Positions 1-5,494 of a stretch of 5,494 nucleotides of DNA are shown here, piece by piece (the stretch's first letter is position 1; each line of letters opens with the position of its first letter). The stretch comes from Pseudomonadota bacterium. GTDB lineage: Bacteria > Pseudomonadota > Alphaproteobacteria > Reyranellales > Reyranellaceae. The stretch spans positions 1 through 5,494 of the forward strand of contig JAEWIV010000025.1 of the NCBI GenBank assembly GCA_023386865.1, written 5' to 3'. Below the pieces are notes generated by a model. The model had not been told where the DNA came from and made no database searches. It saw only the letters and a list, made by a program, of their open reading frames with translations. Position numbers and translations under genes: made by a program.

Positions 1-2
1 CC

Positions 3-980
3 CCCGCCTGGGCGGCGACCCCCAGGCCCCCCCCCCCGACGGCCTGGTGCCTGAGCCAGGCCGGCGGTTGCTCGATGTCGGCGGCCTACCTTGCCGTGCC
101 GGTCGCGCAGGAGATCTTCGGTGACGATCCGCGCGCGGTGCTGGCCTGGGGCCCGGGTCCCCGGGTGCGCGCCGTCGAATGCGAGGGCGGCTACCGCGTG
201 ACCGGGGTTTGGGCCTTCGCGTCGGGCGGGCGGCACGCCACCTGGCTCGGCGCGCATTGCCCGGTCTTCCAGGCGGATGGCTCGCCACGGCTCCATGCCA
301 ACGGCAAGCAGGTCGAGCGCACCATGCTGGTGCCGGCGAGCGAGGTCGAGTGGACCGACATCTGGAACGTCGTCGGGCTGCGCGGCACGGCAAGCGATCA
401 GTTCGCCCTCGACGATCATTTCGTGCGCGCCGACCATACGATGACGCGCGACTGGGAGAAGGAATGCCGGGAGGCGGGTCCGCTCTACCGCATGTCGGCG
501 ATGACCTGCTACGAACTCGGTTTTTCCGGCGTGGCGCTGGGCATTGCCCGCGCCTCCCTGGACAACTTCGTCGAGGTCGCTCGGACCAAGATCCCGCGCG
601 GCAAGGTCAGCCCGATCCGCGACAACGCGGTCGTGCAGAGCAACCTCGCCCAGGCCGAGGTCGCCATACGCTCGGCGCGAGCCTTCCTGCTGCAGTCGGT
701 TGCCGGCATCTGGCAAGAGATCTCGGCGGGGAAGAAGCTGAGCGTCGACCAGCGCATCACCATCCGCATGGCCTCGACCAACGCCATCCATCGCTCGCGC
801 GAGGCCGTCGACTTCGCCTACAACGCGGCCGGGGCCACGGCGATCTTCGAAAGCCATCCGCTGGAGCGGCGCTTCCGCGACATCCACACCGTGACCCAGC
901 AACTGCAGGGCCGGCTGTCGCATTTCGAGACCGTCGGCGCCTGGATGCTGGGCGCCGAAGCCGACCTCACTTTCGTCTGA
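3..980 (+). CDS. Acyl-CoA dehydrogenase-fold flavoprotein, likely flavin-dependent monooxygenase type; 5'-truncated
   Basis: The frame is open to the window edge, so the gene begins upstream. The first internal ATG (75) is not the likely start, because the residues just before it (TAWCLSQAGGCS) already match the family. Counting from that Met, a G-WAFASG flavin-pocket motif lies at about 44-51, VGLRGTASD at 100-108 ends the beta domain, and the C-terminal helical domain (Acyl-CoA_dh_2 type) covers about 135-300. RDIHT at 268-272 holds a histidine conserved in this branch. Members include the HsaA, DszC and HpaH-C2 oxygenases, which use reduced flavin from a partner reductase to hydroxylate a substrate; others are dehydrogenases. 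The family is usually about 380-400 residues; roughly 325 codons are visible. The gene lies 20 bases before the VOC gene, so the two are probably co-transcribed. No flavin reductase gene is visible. The fold is fairly certain; oxygenase versus dehydrogenase activity is inferred. Confidence 0.85.
   Translation, partial: PAWAATPRPPPPTAWCLSQAGGCSMSAAYLAVPVAQEIFGDDPRAVLAWGPGPRVRAVECEGGYRVTGVWAFASGGRHATWLGAHCPVFQADGSPRLHANGKQVERTMLVPASEVEWTDIWNVVGLRGTASDQFALDDHFVRADHTMTRDWEKECREAGPLYRMSAMTCYELGFSGVALGIARASLDNFVEVARTKIPRGKVSPIRDNAVVQSNLAQAEVAIRSARAFLLQSVAGIWQEISAGKKLSVDQRITIRMASTNAIHRSREAVDFAYNAAGATAIFESHPLERRFRDIHTVTQQLQGRLSHFETVGAWMLGAEADLTFV
27..37. repeat. 11-C homopolymer in a C-rich edge sequence
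   Basis: Eleven consecutive C residues sit in a C-rich first 40 bases. In the frame of the flavoprotein they encode a proline run just before TAWCLSQ, where family members normally carry something like DGS/DGA. Conserved sequence resumes at about position 39. The simplest reading is low-quality sequence or misassembly at a contig end rather than a biological feature. Confidence 0.6.
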
Positions 981-988
981 CCACCACC

Positions 989-993
989 GGAGA
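989..993 (+). promoter_or_regulatory. Ribosome binding site for the VOC gene
   Basis: GGAGA lies 7 bases before the ATG at 1001. It supports this start over in-frame starts far upstream (for example 179), which would run through the flavoprotein gene in another frame and give an arginine-rich, non-natural sequence. Confidence 0.6.
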
Positions 994-1000
994 CCGGATC

Positions 1001-1414
1001 ATGCCGCTCGGCGTCCTGCAGCATTACACCATCGAGCCCTCCGACCTGGAGGCCACCAAGGATTTCTATTGCGACGTGCTCGGGCTGGAGAACGGCGATC
1101 GTCCGCCGCTCGGCTTCCCGGGCTATTGGCTCTACTCCGGCGGCGTGGCCACGGTGCACCTCCTGGGACCGCGCACGCCGCGCGAAGGCATCGTCGTGCG
1201 CGGCACGGCCAAGAAGTTCGACGATACCGGCCGTTTCGACCATATCGCCTTCGCCGCCAGCGACCTTCCGGGTGTGCGCAAGCGCCTGCAATCGAAGAAC
1301 GTCAAGTTCCGCGAGCAGGTCGTGCCGCGCACCGGCGCCGCCCAGATCTTCCTCTACGATCCCGACGGCGTCGGCGTCGAACTGAACTTTCCGCCGGAAG
1401 AGGCGAAGGCGTAA
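1001..1414 (+). CDS. VOC / glyoxalase-bleomycin resistance-dioxygenase superfamily protein
   Basis: The 137-residue protein has the length of a single VOC module pair. The first beta-alpha unit starts LQHYTIEPSDLEATKDFY (6-23) and continues to DVLGL; the second starts at about 79 (FDHIAFAASDL). Likely metal ligands are H8, H81 and E127 in VGVELNF, with H53 as a possible fourth; this is the usual one-per-strand VOC pattern. The FLYDPDGVGVELNF C-terminal motif is typical. VOC proteins use a divalent metal for isomerisation, epimerisation, C-C bond cleavage or lyase reactions, or bind drugs. The protein is much shorter than two-domain extradiol dioxygenases (about 290 residues), so a classical meta-cleavage enzyme is unlikely. 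It has no signal peptide and is probably cytosolic. It starts 20 bases after the flavoprotein and likely shares its transcript. The family is confident; the substrate is unknown. Confidence 0.9.
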   Translation: MPLGVLQHYTIEPSDLEATKDFYCDVLGLENGDRPPLGFPGYWLYSGGVATVHLLGPRTPREGIVVRGTAKKFDDTGRFDHIAFAASDLPGVRKRLQSKNVKFREQVVPRTGAAQIFLYDPDGVGVELNFPPEEAKA

Positions 1415-1419
1415 TCATT

Positions 1420-1511
1420 GGACCGCGGGCCTCCAGGCCCGCTTCATCAGGCGCGCGGAGCTGGAGGTTCAAGCTCCGAAGACCATGAGCGGGCCTGGAG
1501 GCCCGCGGTCC
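1420..1511. repeat. Perfect 24-bp inverted repeat with palindromic arms and an inner hairpin (REP/BIME-like)
   Basis: The left arm 1420-1443 and right arm 1488-1511 are exact reverse complements over 24 bases. Each arm contains its own 8-bp palindrome with a 2-base loop (left: GCGGGCCT at 1425-1432 and AGGCCCGC at 1435-1442). The spacer carries a 7-bp hairpin, CGGAGCT (1456-1462) with AGCTCCG (1472-1478) around a 9-base loop. The element fills most of the 111-base gap between the VOC and large hydrolase genes. The right arm ends three bases before the AAGAGG ribosome binding site (1515-1520). No T run follows either arm, so it is not a classical intrinsic terminator. The architecture resembles interspersed REP/BIME-type elements. 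A role in RNA processing, attenuation or mRNA stability is possible. The copy number elsewhere cannot be seen here. Confidence 0.85.
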
Positions 1512-1525
1512 GGTAAGAGGTCCGA

Positions 1526-3409
1526 ATGCTGGTTTCGTTCGATATCGAGAAGGTCGAGCCGCTCGCCGACGGTGCGCCGTTCGGCGACGTCGGCGCCTAT
1601 GAGCGGGTGATCGCAAAGGCCAGAGGCGAGGTGGACCCCGGGCATCCGGGCAACAAGGGCATCGCCCTGATCGACAAGGCGCCGCTCAACGCCAACGGCA
1701 TGGTCGAGTACACGACCGACGTCTTCATCCTGCGGCCCAAGGACCCCGCCAAGGGCAACGGCCGCATCCTGTACGAAGTGAACAACCGCGGCCGCAAGAT
1801 GCTGTTCGGCAACATCGCCGACGGCCCGCAGGGCGTGAACGACCCCAAGACCATGGCCGACGTCGGCAACGGCTTCCCGCTGCGCCGCGGGTACACCATC
1901 GTGTGGTCGGGCTGGGACCCCGATGCGCCGCGCGCCAATATGGGACTGGGGCTGACGGCACCGATCGCAACCGACAAGGGCACGCCCATCGTCGACATGG
2001 TGCGCGAGGAGTTCGTCTCCGGCACACGCGTGGGAAATCTCGACGTCTTCAAGCTGTCCTACGAGGCGGCGGCCGGGGGCCAGGTGTGGGCAAGGCTCAG
2101 CCTGCGCGAACGGGCCGACGACGCGCGCCACGAGATACCGCGTACCCAGTGGTCGTTCATCGATGCCCGGTCGATCAAGCTCGCCGACGGCGCCAAGCCC
2201 AAGCCGGGCTGGCTCTACGAGTTCCACTACGAGGCCACCAATCCCAAGGTGCAGGGCCTGGGCTTCGCGGCGACCCGGGACGTCGTGAGCTGGCTGCGCC
2301 ACGATCCGGCGGCGACCGCCGCTACCGGAGGCAAGATCAGCCATGCGCTGGCCATCGGCTTCTCCCAGGCGGGGCGCTATCTGCGTCACCACATCTCCGC
2401 CGGCTTCAATCGCGACGAGCAGGGCCGAAAGGTCTTCGACGGCATTCATGCGCATATCGCCGGCATCGGCCGCATCTTCTTCAACACGCCGTTCGGCCAG
2501 CCGGCACGCACCAGCACGCAGCACGAGGACCACGGATTCCCGGAGAACGAGTTCCCTTTTTCGACGGCAGACCTCTCCGATCCGCTTACCGAGCGGCAAG
2601 GCTCGCTGTTCCGCGGCGACGGCAGCGATCCCAAGCTGGTCGAGACCAACACCTCGACCGAGTACTGGCAGAAAGGGGCGTCGCTGCTGCATACCGATCC
2701 GCTCGGCAAGCGGGACATCCCGCTGCCCGAGGACAGCCGCGTCTACATGATTGCCGGCACCCAGCATGGCGGTCGCGCCGGCGCCACCACCGATCCCGGC
2801 CCCAACGTCAATCCGCGCAATCCGCACAATCCGATGCCGGCCGTGCGGGCGCTGCTGGTGGCGCTCGACGAGTGGGTCGTGTCGGGCAAGGAACCGCCGC
2901 CCAGCTGCGTGCCGACACTGGCCGCCGGCACCCTGGTCGAGCCGGGCATGACCGGCTTCCCGGCCATACCGGGGGCGGCCGTGGCGAAGATCGCCAACCG
3001 GGTGACGCCGCCGGTCGACTGGGTGAGTTCCCTGCCGCCCGAGGACGCGTATCGCACGCTGGTGTGCAAGGTCGACGGCGACGGCAACGAGGCGGCGGGC
3101 ATTCGCCTGCCCGATATCGCCGTGCCGCTCGCGACCTATTCCGGCTGGAACGAGTACAAGCCTCCGTACCCGGCGGGCGAGCTGGCCGATCGCGACGGAA
3201 GCTGCCTTCCCTTCGCGGCCGACAGGGCGGCGCGCCAGGCATCGGGCGATCCGCGGCCCTCGGTCGCCGAACGCTATGCAAGCGGCGCGGACTATGTGGC
3301 CATGGTGCAGGCGGTTGTCGCCGCACTCGCCAAGGACCGCCTGCTGCTGGCCGAGGATGCCGAGCGCTATCTCGAGCGGGCGCGCCGCGAACCGCGCGTC
3401 GCGCTGTAA
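1526..3409 (+). CDS. Large alpha/beta hydrolase domain-containing protein (Abhydrolase_10-like)
   Basis: The 627-residue protein opens with IEKVEPLADGAPFGDVGAYE (7-26), typical of the 'alpha/beta hydrolase domain' family I know as PF20091. The likely nucleophile is S280 in GFSQAGR (278-284). A probable catalytic histidine is H414 in GTQHG (411-415), and the acid may be E379 in TSTEYW (376-381); these last two are assigned from spacing and conservation, not proven. NNRGR at 86-90 and WSGWD at 127-131 are further family-like blocks. Many relatives carry an N-terminal secretion signal; this one begins MLVSFDIEKV and has none, so it is predicted cytosolic. AAGAGG (1515-1520) lies 5 bases before the ATG. 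The gene ends 10 bases before the next hydrolase, pointing to co-transcription. Family members are predicted esterases or related hydrolases and few are characterised, so the substrate is unknown. Confidence 0.88.
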   Translation: MLVSFDIEKVEPLADGAPFGDVGAYERVIAKARGEVDPGHPGNKGIALIDKAPLNANGMVEYTTDVFILRPKDPAKGNGRILYEVNNRGRKMLFGNIADGPQGVNDPKTMADVGNGFPLRRGYTIVWSGWDPDAPRANMGLGLTAPIATDKGTPIVDMVREEFVSGTRVGNLDVFKLSYEAAAGGQVWARLSLRERADDARHEIPRTQWSFIDARSIKLADGAKPKPGWLYEFHYEATNPKVQGLGFAATRDVVSWLRHDPAATAATGGKISHALAIGFSQAGRYLRHHISAGFNRDEQGRKVFDGIHAHIAGIGRIFFNTPFGQPARTSTQHEDHGFPENEFPFSTADLSDPLTERQGSLFRGDGSDPKLVETNTSTEYWQKGASLLHTDPLGKRDIPLPEDSRVYMIAGTQHGGRAGATTDPGPNVNPRNPHNPMPAVRALLVALDEWVVSGKEPPPSCVPTLAAGTLVEPGMTGFPAIPGAAVAKIANRVTPPVDWVSSLPPEDAYRTLVCKVDGDGNEAAGIRLPDIAVPLATYSGWNEYKPPYPAGELADRDGSCLPFAADRAARQASGDPRPSVAERYASGADYVAMVQAVVAALAKDRLLLAEDAERYLERARREPRVAL

Positions 3410-3415
3410 GGGGGA
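3408..3415 (+). promoter_or_regulatory. Ribosome binding site fixing the start of the small hydrolase
   Basis: An A/G-rich AAGGGGGA overlaps the stop codon of the preceding gene and lies 4-5 bases before the ATG at 3420. It decides between this start and an in-frame ATG at 3276 that would overlap the upstream gene by over 130 bases and add an arginine/alanine-rich stretch absent from the hydrolase family. Confidence 0.7.
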
Positions 3416-3419
3416 AAAC

Positions 3420-4184
3420 ATGGCCAAGCTCGATCGCGACGGGGTGAAGATCCACTACGAAGTCCATGGCAGCGGGCCAACGATCCTGCTGAGCCACGGC
3501 TACAGCTCGACGGCGCGCATGTGGGATGGCCAGATCGCCGCTCTGAAGGACCGCTACCAGGTGGTCGTCTGGGACATGCGCGGGCACGGAGAATCGGACT
3601 ATCCGGTCGACCAAAGCCTCTACTCCGAGGCGCTGACGGTGGGCGACATGAAGGCGCTGCTCGACCAGGTCGGAGCCAAGAAGGCGATCATCGCCGGCCT
3701 GTCGCTGGGCGGCTACATGTCGCTCGCCTTCGCCGCCAGCCATCCCGAGCGGGTACGCGCGCTGATGCTGTTCGACACAGGACCAGGGTTCAAGAAAGAC
3801 GAGGCACGCGCCAAGTGGAACGAGACGGCGCACCAGCGCGCCGCCAATCTCGAGGCCAAGGGCCTCGCCGCCCTCAATTCGAGCGACGAGGTCAAGCTCA
3901 CCCGCCATCGCGACGCCAGCGGGCTCGCCCGCGCGGCGCGCGGCATGCTGGCCCAGCAGAGCGACCGGGTCATACAGTCGCTGGACAAGGTCGCCGTGCC
4001 GACCCTGGTGCTGGTCGGCGCCGACGACACCAACTTCCTCGCCGCCACCGATTACATGGCGGCCAAGATCAAGGGCGCCGAGAAGGCGGTCATTCCCGGC
4101 GCGGGCCACGCGGCCAACCTGCATCAGCCCGCGCGTTTCAATCAGGCAGTCGAGGCGTTCCTCGCCAAGCTGCCGGCAGCTTGA
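3420..4184 (+). CDS. Alpha/beta fold hydrolase
   Basis: The 254-residue protein has the normal length for a single-domain alpha/beta hydrolase. It opens with MAKLDRDGVKIHYEVHGSGP, the usual first strands. The oxyanion-hole HG is at 26-27, WDMRGHGESD at 51-60 is a family hallmark, and the nucleophile elbow is GLSLGG at 93-98 with S95. The acid is probably D203 (or D202) in LVGADDT, and the base is H230 in GAGHAANLHQP. The cap region at about 123-185 is short and alanine-rich. This is the group containing 3-oxoadipate enol-lactonase (PcaD-like), meta-cleavage product hydrolases and other esterases; the sequence alone does not separate them. A complete triad indicates an active enzyme. It is cytosolic, with no signal peptide. 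It has 10-base gaps on both sides, so it is in the same operon as its neighbours. PcaD-like lactonase function is possible but unproven. Confidence 0.93.
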   Translation: MAKLDRDGVKIHYEVHGSGPTILLSHGYSSTARMWDGQIAALKDRYQVVVWDMRGHGESDYPVDQSLYSEALTVGDMKALLDQVGAKKAIIAGLSLGGYMSLAFAASHPERVRALMLFDTGPGFKKDEARAKWNETAHQRAANLEAKGLAALNSSDEVKLTRHRDASGLARAARGMLAQQSDRVIQSLDKVAVPTLVLVGADDTNFLAATDYMAAKIKGAEKAVIPGAGHAANLHQPARFNQAVEAFLAKLPAA

Positions 4185-4190
4185 GGAGGA
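4183..4190 (+). promoter_or_regulatory. Strong ribosome binding site for the reductase gene
   Basis: GAGGAGGA overlaps the TGA stop of the hydrolase gene and lies 4 bases before the ATG at 4195. It is a near-perfect Shine-Dalgarno sequence and the best one in the window, suggesting efficient translation and perhaps translational coupling. Confidence 0.75.
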
Positions 4191-4194
4191 AACC

Positions 4195-5259
4195 ATGGGC
4201 AAGCGGATTGCGGTCGTCGGTGTCGGCGCATTGGGCGGGTATGTCGGCGGCTGGCTCGCCCATACCGGCGAGGATGTCACTTTGATCGATTTCTGGCCGG
4301 AGAACATCGAAACCATCCGCAAGAACGGGCTGGAGCTCGACGGCGTCACGCCGGAGGAGAAGATCACGGTCAAGAACGCCAAGACCATGCATCTCACCGA
4401 GATGCAGGACCTGTCGCGCCAGAAGCCGGTCGACATCGCCTTCGTGGCGATGAAGTCCTACGACACCGAATGGGCGACGGCGCTGATCAAGCAATACCTG
4501 GCGCCCGACGGCTATGTCGTGTCGCTGCAGAACTGCCTGAACGAGGAGCGCATTGCGGGCGTGGTCGGCTGGGGCAAGACCGTGGGCATGATCGCTTCGC
4601 TGATCTCGGTCGACATGTTCGAGCCGGCTCGCATCCGCCGCACCGTGGCCAAGGGTGGCGACAAGCACACGGTTTTCCGCGTCGGCGAGGTCCACGGCCG
4701 CCTGACGAAGCGTGTCGAGGAGCTGCGCGACATGGTGGGCCGCATCGACAGCGCCAAGACCACGACCAATCTGTGGGGCGAGCGCTGGGCAAAGCTCTGC
4801 CAGAACGGCATGAAGAACGGCGTGTCGGCCGCGACCGGGCTGACCGGATCCGACTGCGACCGCAACGACGCGATCCGCCGCTTCTCGATCAAGCTCGGCG
4901 GCGAGGCGGTCCGCGTCGGCCAGGCACTGGGCTACCACATCGAGAAGATCGGCAAGTTCGAGCCCGAGACCTTGGCCAAGGCATCGGAGGGCGACAAGAC
5001 CGCGCTCGACGAGGTCGAGGCGATCCTGCGGCCGGGCTCCAACACCAACCCCAACCCGCGCGCCGACATCCAGCGCCCGTCGATGGCCCAGGACATCCGC
5101 AAGGGCCGCCGCACCGAGATAGAGTTCATGAACGGCTACGTCGCCGAGCGCGGCAACTACATCGGCGTCCCCGCGCCGACGCACGCCAAGCTGACCGAGA
5201 TCGTGAAGAAGGTCGAACGCCAGGAAGTGAAGGCCGCGCCGGCTCTGCTCGGCGGCTGA
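4195..5259 (+). CDS. Ketopantoate reductase-family (ApbA/PanE-like) NAD(P)-dependent reductase
   Basis: The protein has 354 residues. The N-terminal Rossmann domain starts KRIAVVGVGALGGYVGG, with the GxGxxG loop at 9-14. AMKSYD (85-90) and the LQNCLNEE block (111-118, N113) match the family's cofactor and substrate cleft. The C-terminal helical domain has WAKLCQN (198-204), where K200 and N204 align with E. coli PanE K176 and N180. RPSMAQDIRKGRRTEIEF (294-311) aligns S296 and E308 with S244 and E256. All key residues are therefore kept. Classical PanE reduces 2-dehydropantoate to pantoate for coenzyme A synthesis and is about 300 residues. This protein is longer, with extra sequence at about 252-290 ahead of the serine motif. 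No other pantothenate gene is nearby, and its position behind two hydrolases suggests a catabolic paralog acting on another 2-keto acid. Housekeeping panE cannot be excluded. Confidence 0.88.
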   Translation: MGKRIAVVGVGALGGYVGGWLAHTGEDVTLIDFWPENIETIRKNGLELDGVTPEEKITVKNAKTMHLTEMQDLSRQKPVDIAFVAMKSYDTEWATALIKQYLAPDGYVVSLQNCLNEERIAGVVGWGKTVGMIASLISVDMFEPARIRRTVAKGGDKHTVFRVGEVHGRLTKRVEELRDMVGRIDSAKTTTNLWGERWAKLCQNGMKNGVSAATGLTGSDCDRNDAIRRFSIKLGGEAVRVGQALGYHIEKIGKFEPETLAKASEGDKTALDEVEAILRPGSNTNPNPRADIQRPSMAQDIRKGRRTEIEFMNGYVAERGNYIGVPAPTHAKLTEIVKKVERQEVKAAPALLGG

Positions 5260-5275
5260 AGGCGGTGGCGGAAGC

Positions 5276-5315
5276 GCGCCACTGCGGCGAGGAGAAAAAC
5301 TCCCCGCAGTGGCGC
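5276..5315. terminator. Stem-loop, probable terminator between convergent genes
   Basis: A perfect 12-bp stem, GCGCCACTGCGG (5276-5287) with CCGCAGTGGCGC (5304-5315), is topped by a second 4-bp stem, GGAG (5291-5294) with CTCC (5300-5303), around an AAAAA loop; three bases (5288-5290) bulge on the left. It starts 16 bases after the reductase stop codon. No T tract follows on either strand, so it may work as a non-canonical terminator or as a 3'-end stabilising structure. Its position between a plus-strand gene and a probable minus-strand gene would suit a bidirectional role. Confidence 0.65.
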
Positions 5316-5388
5316 CTGTCAGGCTATTTCGAGGCCGAGATGCTTCTCCATCGGCCCTAAGTCACGATCCTCATGCACTCATCATGGT
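5316..5388. other. Short intergenic stretch with no clear feature
   Basis: Between the stem-loop and the probable minus-strand stop codon there is only a weak 6-bp inverted repeat, GGCCGA (5333-5338) with TCGGCC (5351-5356), around a 12-base loop. No convincing promoter or gene is seen. The stretch is visibly less GC-rich than the genes, which fits non-coding sequence. Confidence 0.5.
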
Positions 5389-5494
5389 TTAGTTGAGGTA
5401 CAGGCCGTACGCGTCGGCATCGTCCCAGGCGTCGCCCCAATCGAGGCTCGCCATCTCGGCCGTCGGATTGTAGGGATCGTTGGCGTCCTGATTG
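5389..5494 (-). CDS. C-terminal end of an unidentified minus-strand protein
   Basis: Read on the minus strand, the window edge starts inside a frame of 34 codons that ends with TAA (plus positions 5389-5391). The peptide contains ASLDWGDAWDDADAYGLYLN at its end: acidic, rich in Asp, Tyr and Trp, and with G/C at most third codon positions. The other two frames of the same strand give either arginine-rich or threonine/proline/arginine-rich sequence, as shadows do. The start lies beyond the window. I do not recognise the family. The gene would be convergent with the catabolic block. Confidence 0.5.
   Translation of the reverse strand, partial: NQDANDPYNPTAEMASLDWGDAWDDADAYGLYLN

Noticed and set aside
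1001..1414. The VOC protein as an extradiol ring-cleavage dioxygenase
   Set aside because: At 137 residues it is about half the length of type I extradiol enzymes, so only the superfamily is called.
3276..3419. Upstream extension of the small hydrolase to an ATG at 3276
   Set aside because: The extra residues overlap the previous gene, are arginine/serine-rich, and are not part of the fold; a good ribosome binding site precedes 3420.
1469..3427. A 652-codon open frame on the minus strand, opposite the large hydrolase
   Set aside because: It mirrors the hydrolase gene almost exactly, is rich in Arg, Ala, Gly and His, and shows no family motif. Long antisense frames are expected opposite GC-rich genes with G/C third positions.
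1903..3447. A 514-codon plus-strand frame overlapping the large hydrolase
   Set aside because: The translation is dominated by Arg, Gly, Ala and Pro and has no recognisable domain; it is a frame shadow of the hydrolase gene.
2808..4436. A 542-codon minus-strand frame across three plus-strand genes
   Set aside because: It spans gene boundaries including both 10-base gaps, is low in complexity, and opposes genes with clear motifs.
4138..5184. A 348-codon minus-strand frame opposite the reductase
   Set aside because: It is Ala, Asp, Val, Leu and Arg-rich without motifs, while the plus strand keeps every catalytic residue of the PanE family.
5333..5356. A weak 6-bp inverted repeat with a 12-base loop
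   Set aside because: It is too short and wide-looped to call a terminator or operator in GC-rich DNA.
5319..5378. A 19-codon minus-strand frame starting at GTG and ending GLEIA
   Set aside because: It has no ribosome binding site and no recognised relative. A remnant of a gene is possible but cannot be supported.

Overview
The window is GC-rich, and third codon positions in its genes are almost always G or C. This fits a high-GC proteobacterium. An alphaproteobacterium of the Rhodospirillales/Hyphomicrobiales type is my best guess from the enzyme mix and the intergenic repeat, but no marker gene is present to confirm it.

Layout, left to right. Positions 3-980 hold the 3' part of an acyl-CoA dehydrogenase-fold flavoprotein that resembles the flavin-dependent monooxygenase branch; its N-terminus lies outside the window, and the first ~40 bases, with an 11-C run, look unreliable. 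Positions 1001-1414 encode a small glyoxalase/VOC-fold metalloprotein. A 111-base gap (1415-1525) is mostly filled by a perfect 24-bp inverted repeat whose arms are themselves palindromic. Three closely spaced genes follow, separated by 10-base gaps: a large alpha/beta hydrolase-domain protein (1526-3409), a classical small alpha/beta hydrolase (3420-4184) and a ketopantoate reductase-family NAD(P)-dependent reductase (4195-5259). A strong stem-loop at 5276-5315 ends the block. The last ~100 bases probably carry the C-terminus of a gene on the minus strand, so the stem-loop would lie between convergent genes.

All five plus-strand genes can be read as one catabolic operon or two adjacent ones. 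A flavin monooxygenase or dehydrogenase, a VOC metalloenzyme, two hydrolases and a ketoacid reductase would suit stepwise breakdown of an organic acid, aromatic or acyl-CoA-type compound. The substrate cannot be read from the sequence. No RNA gene, insertion sequence, CRISPR array or phage gene was recognised.
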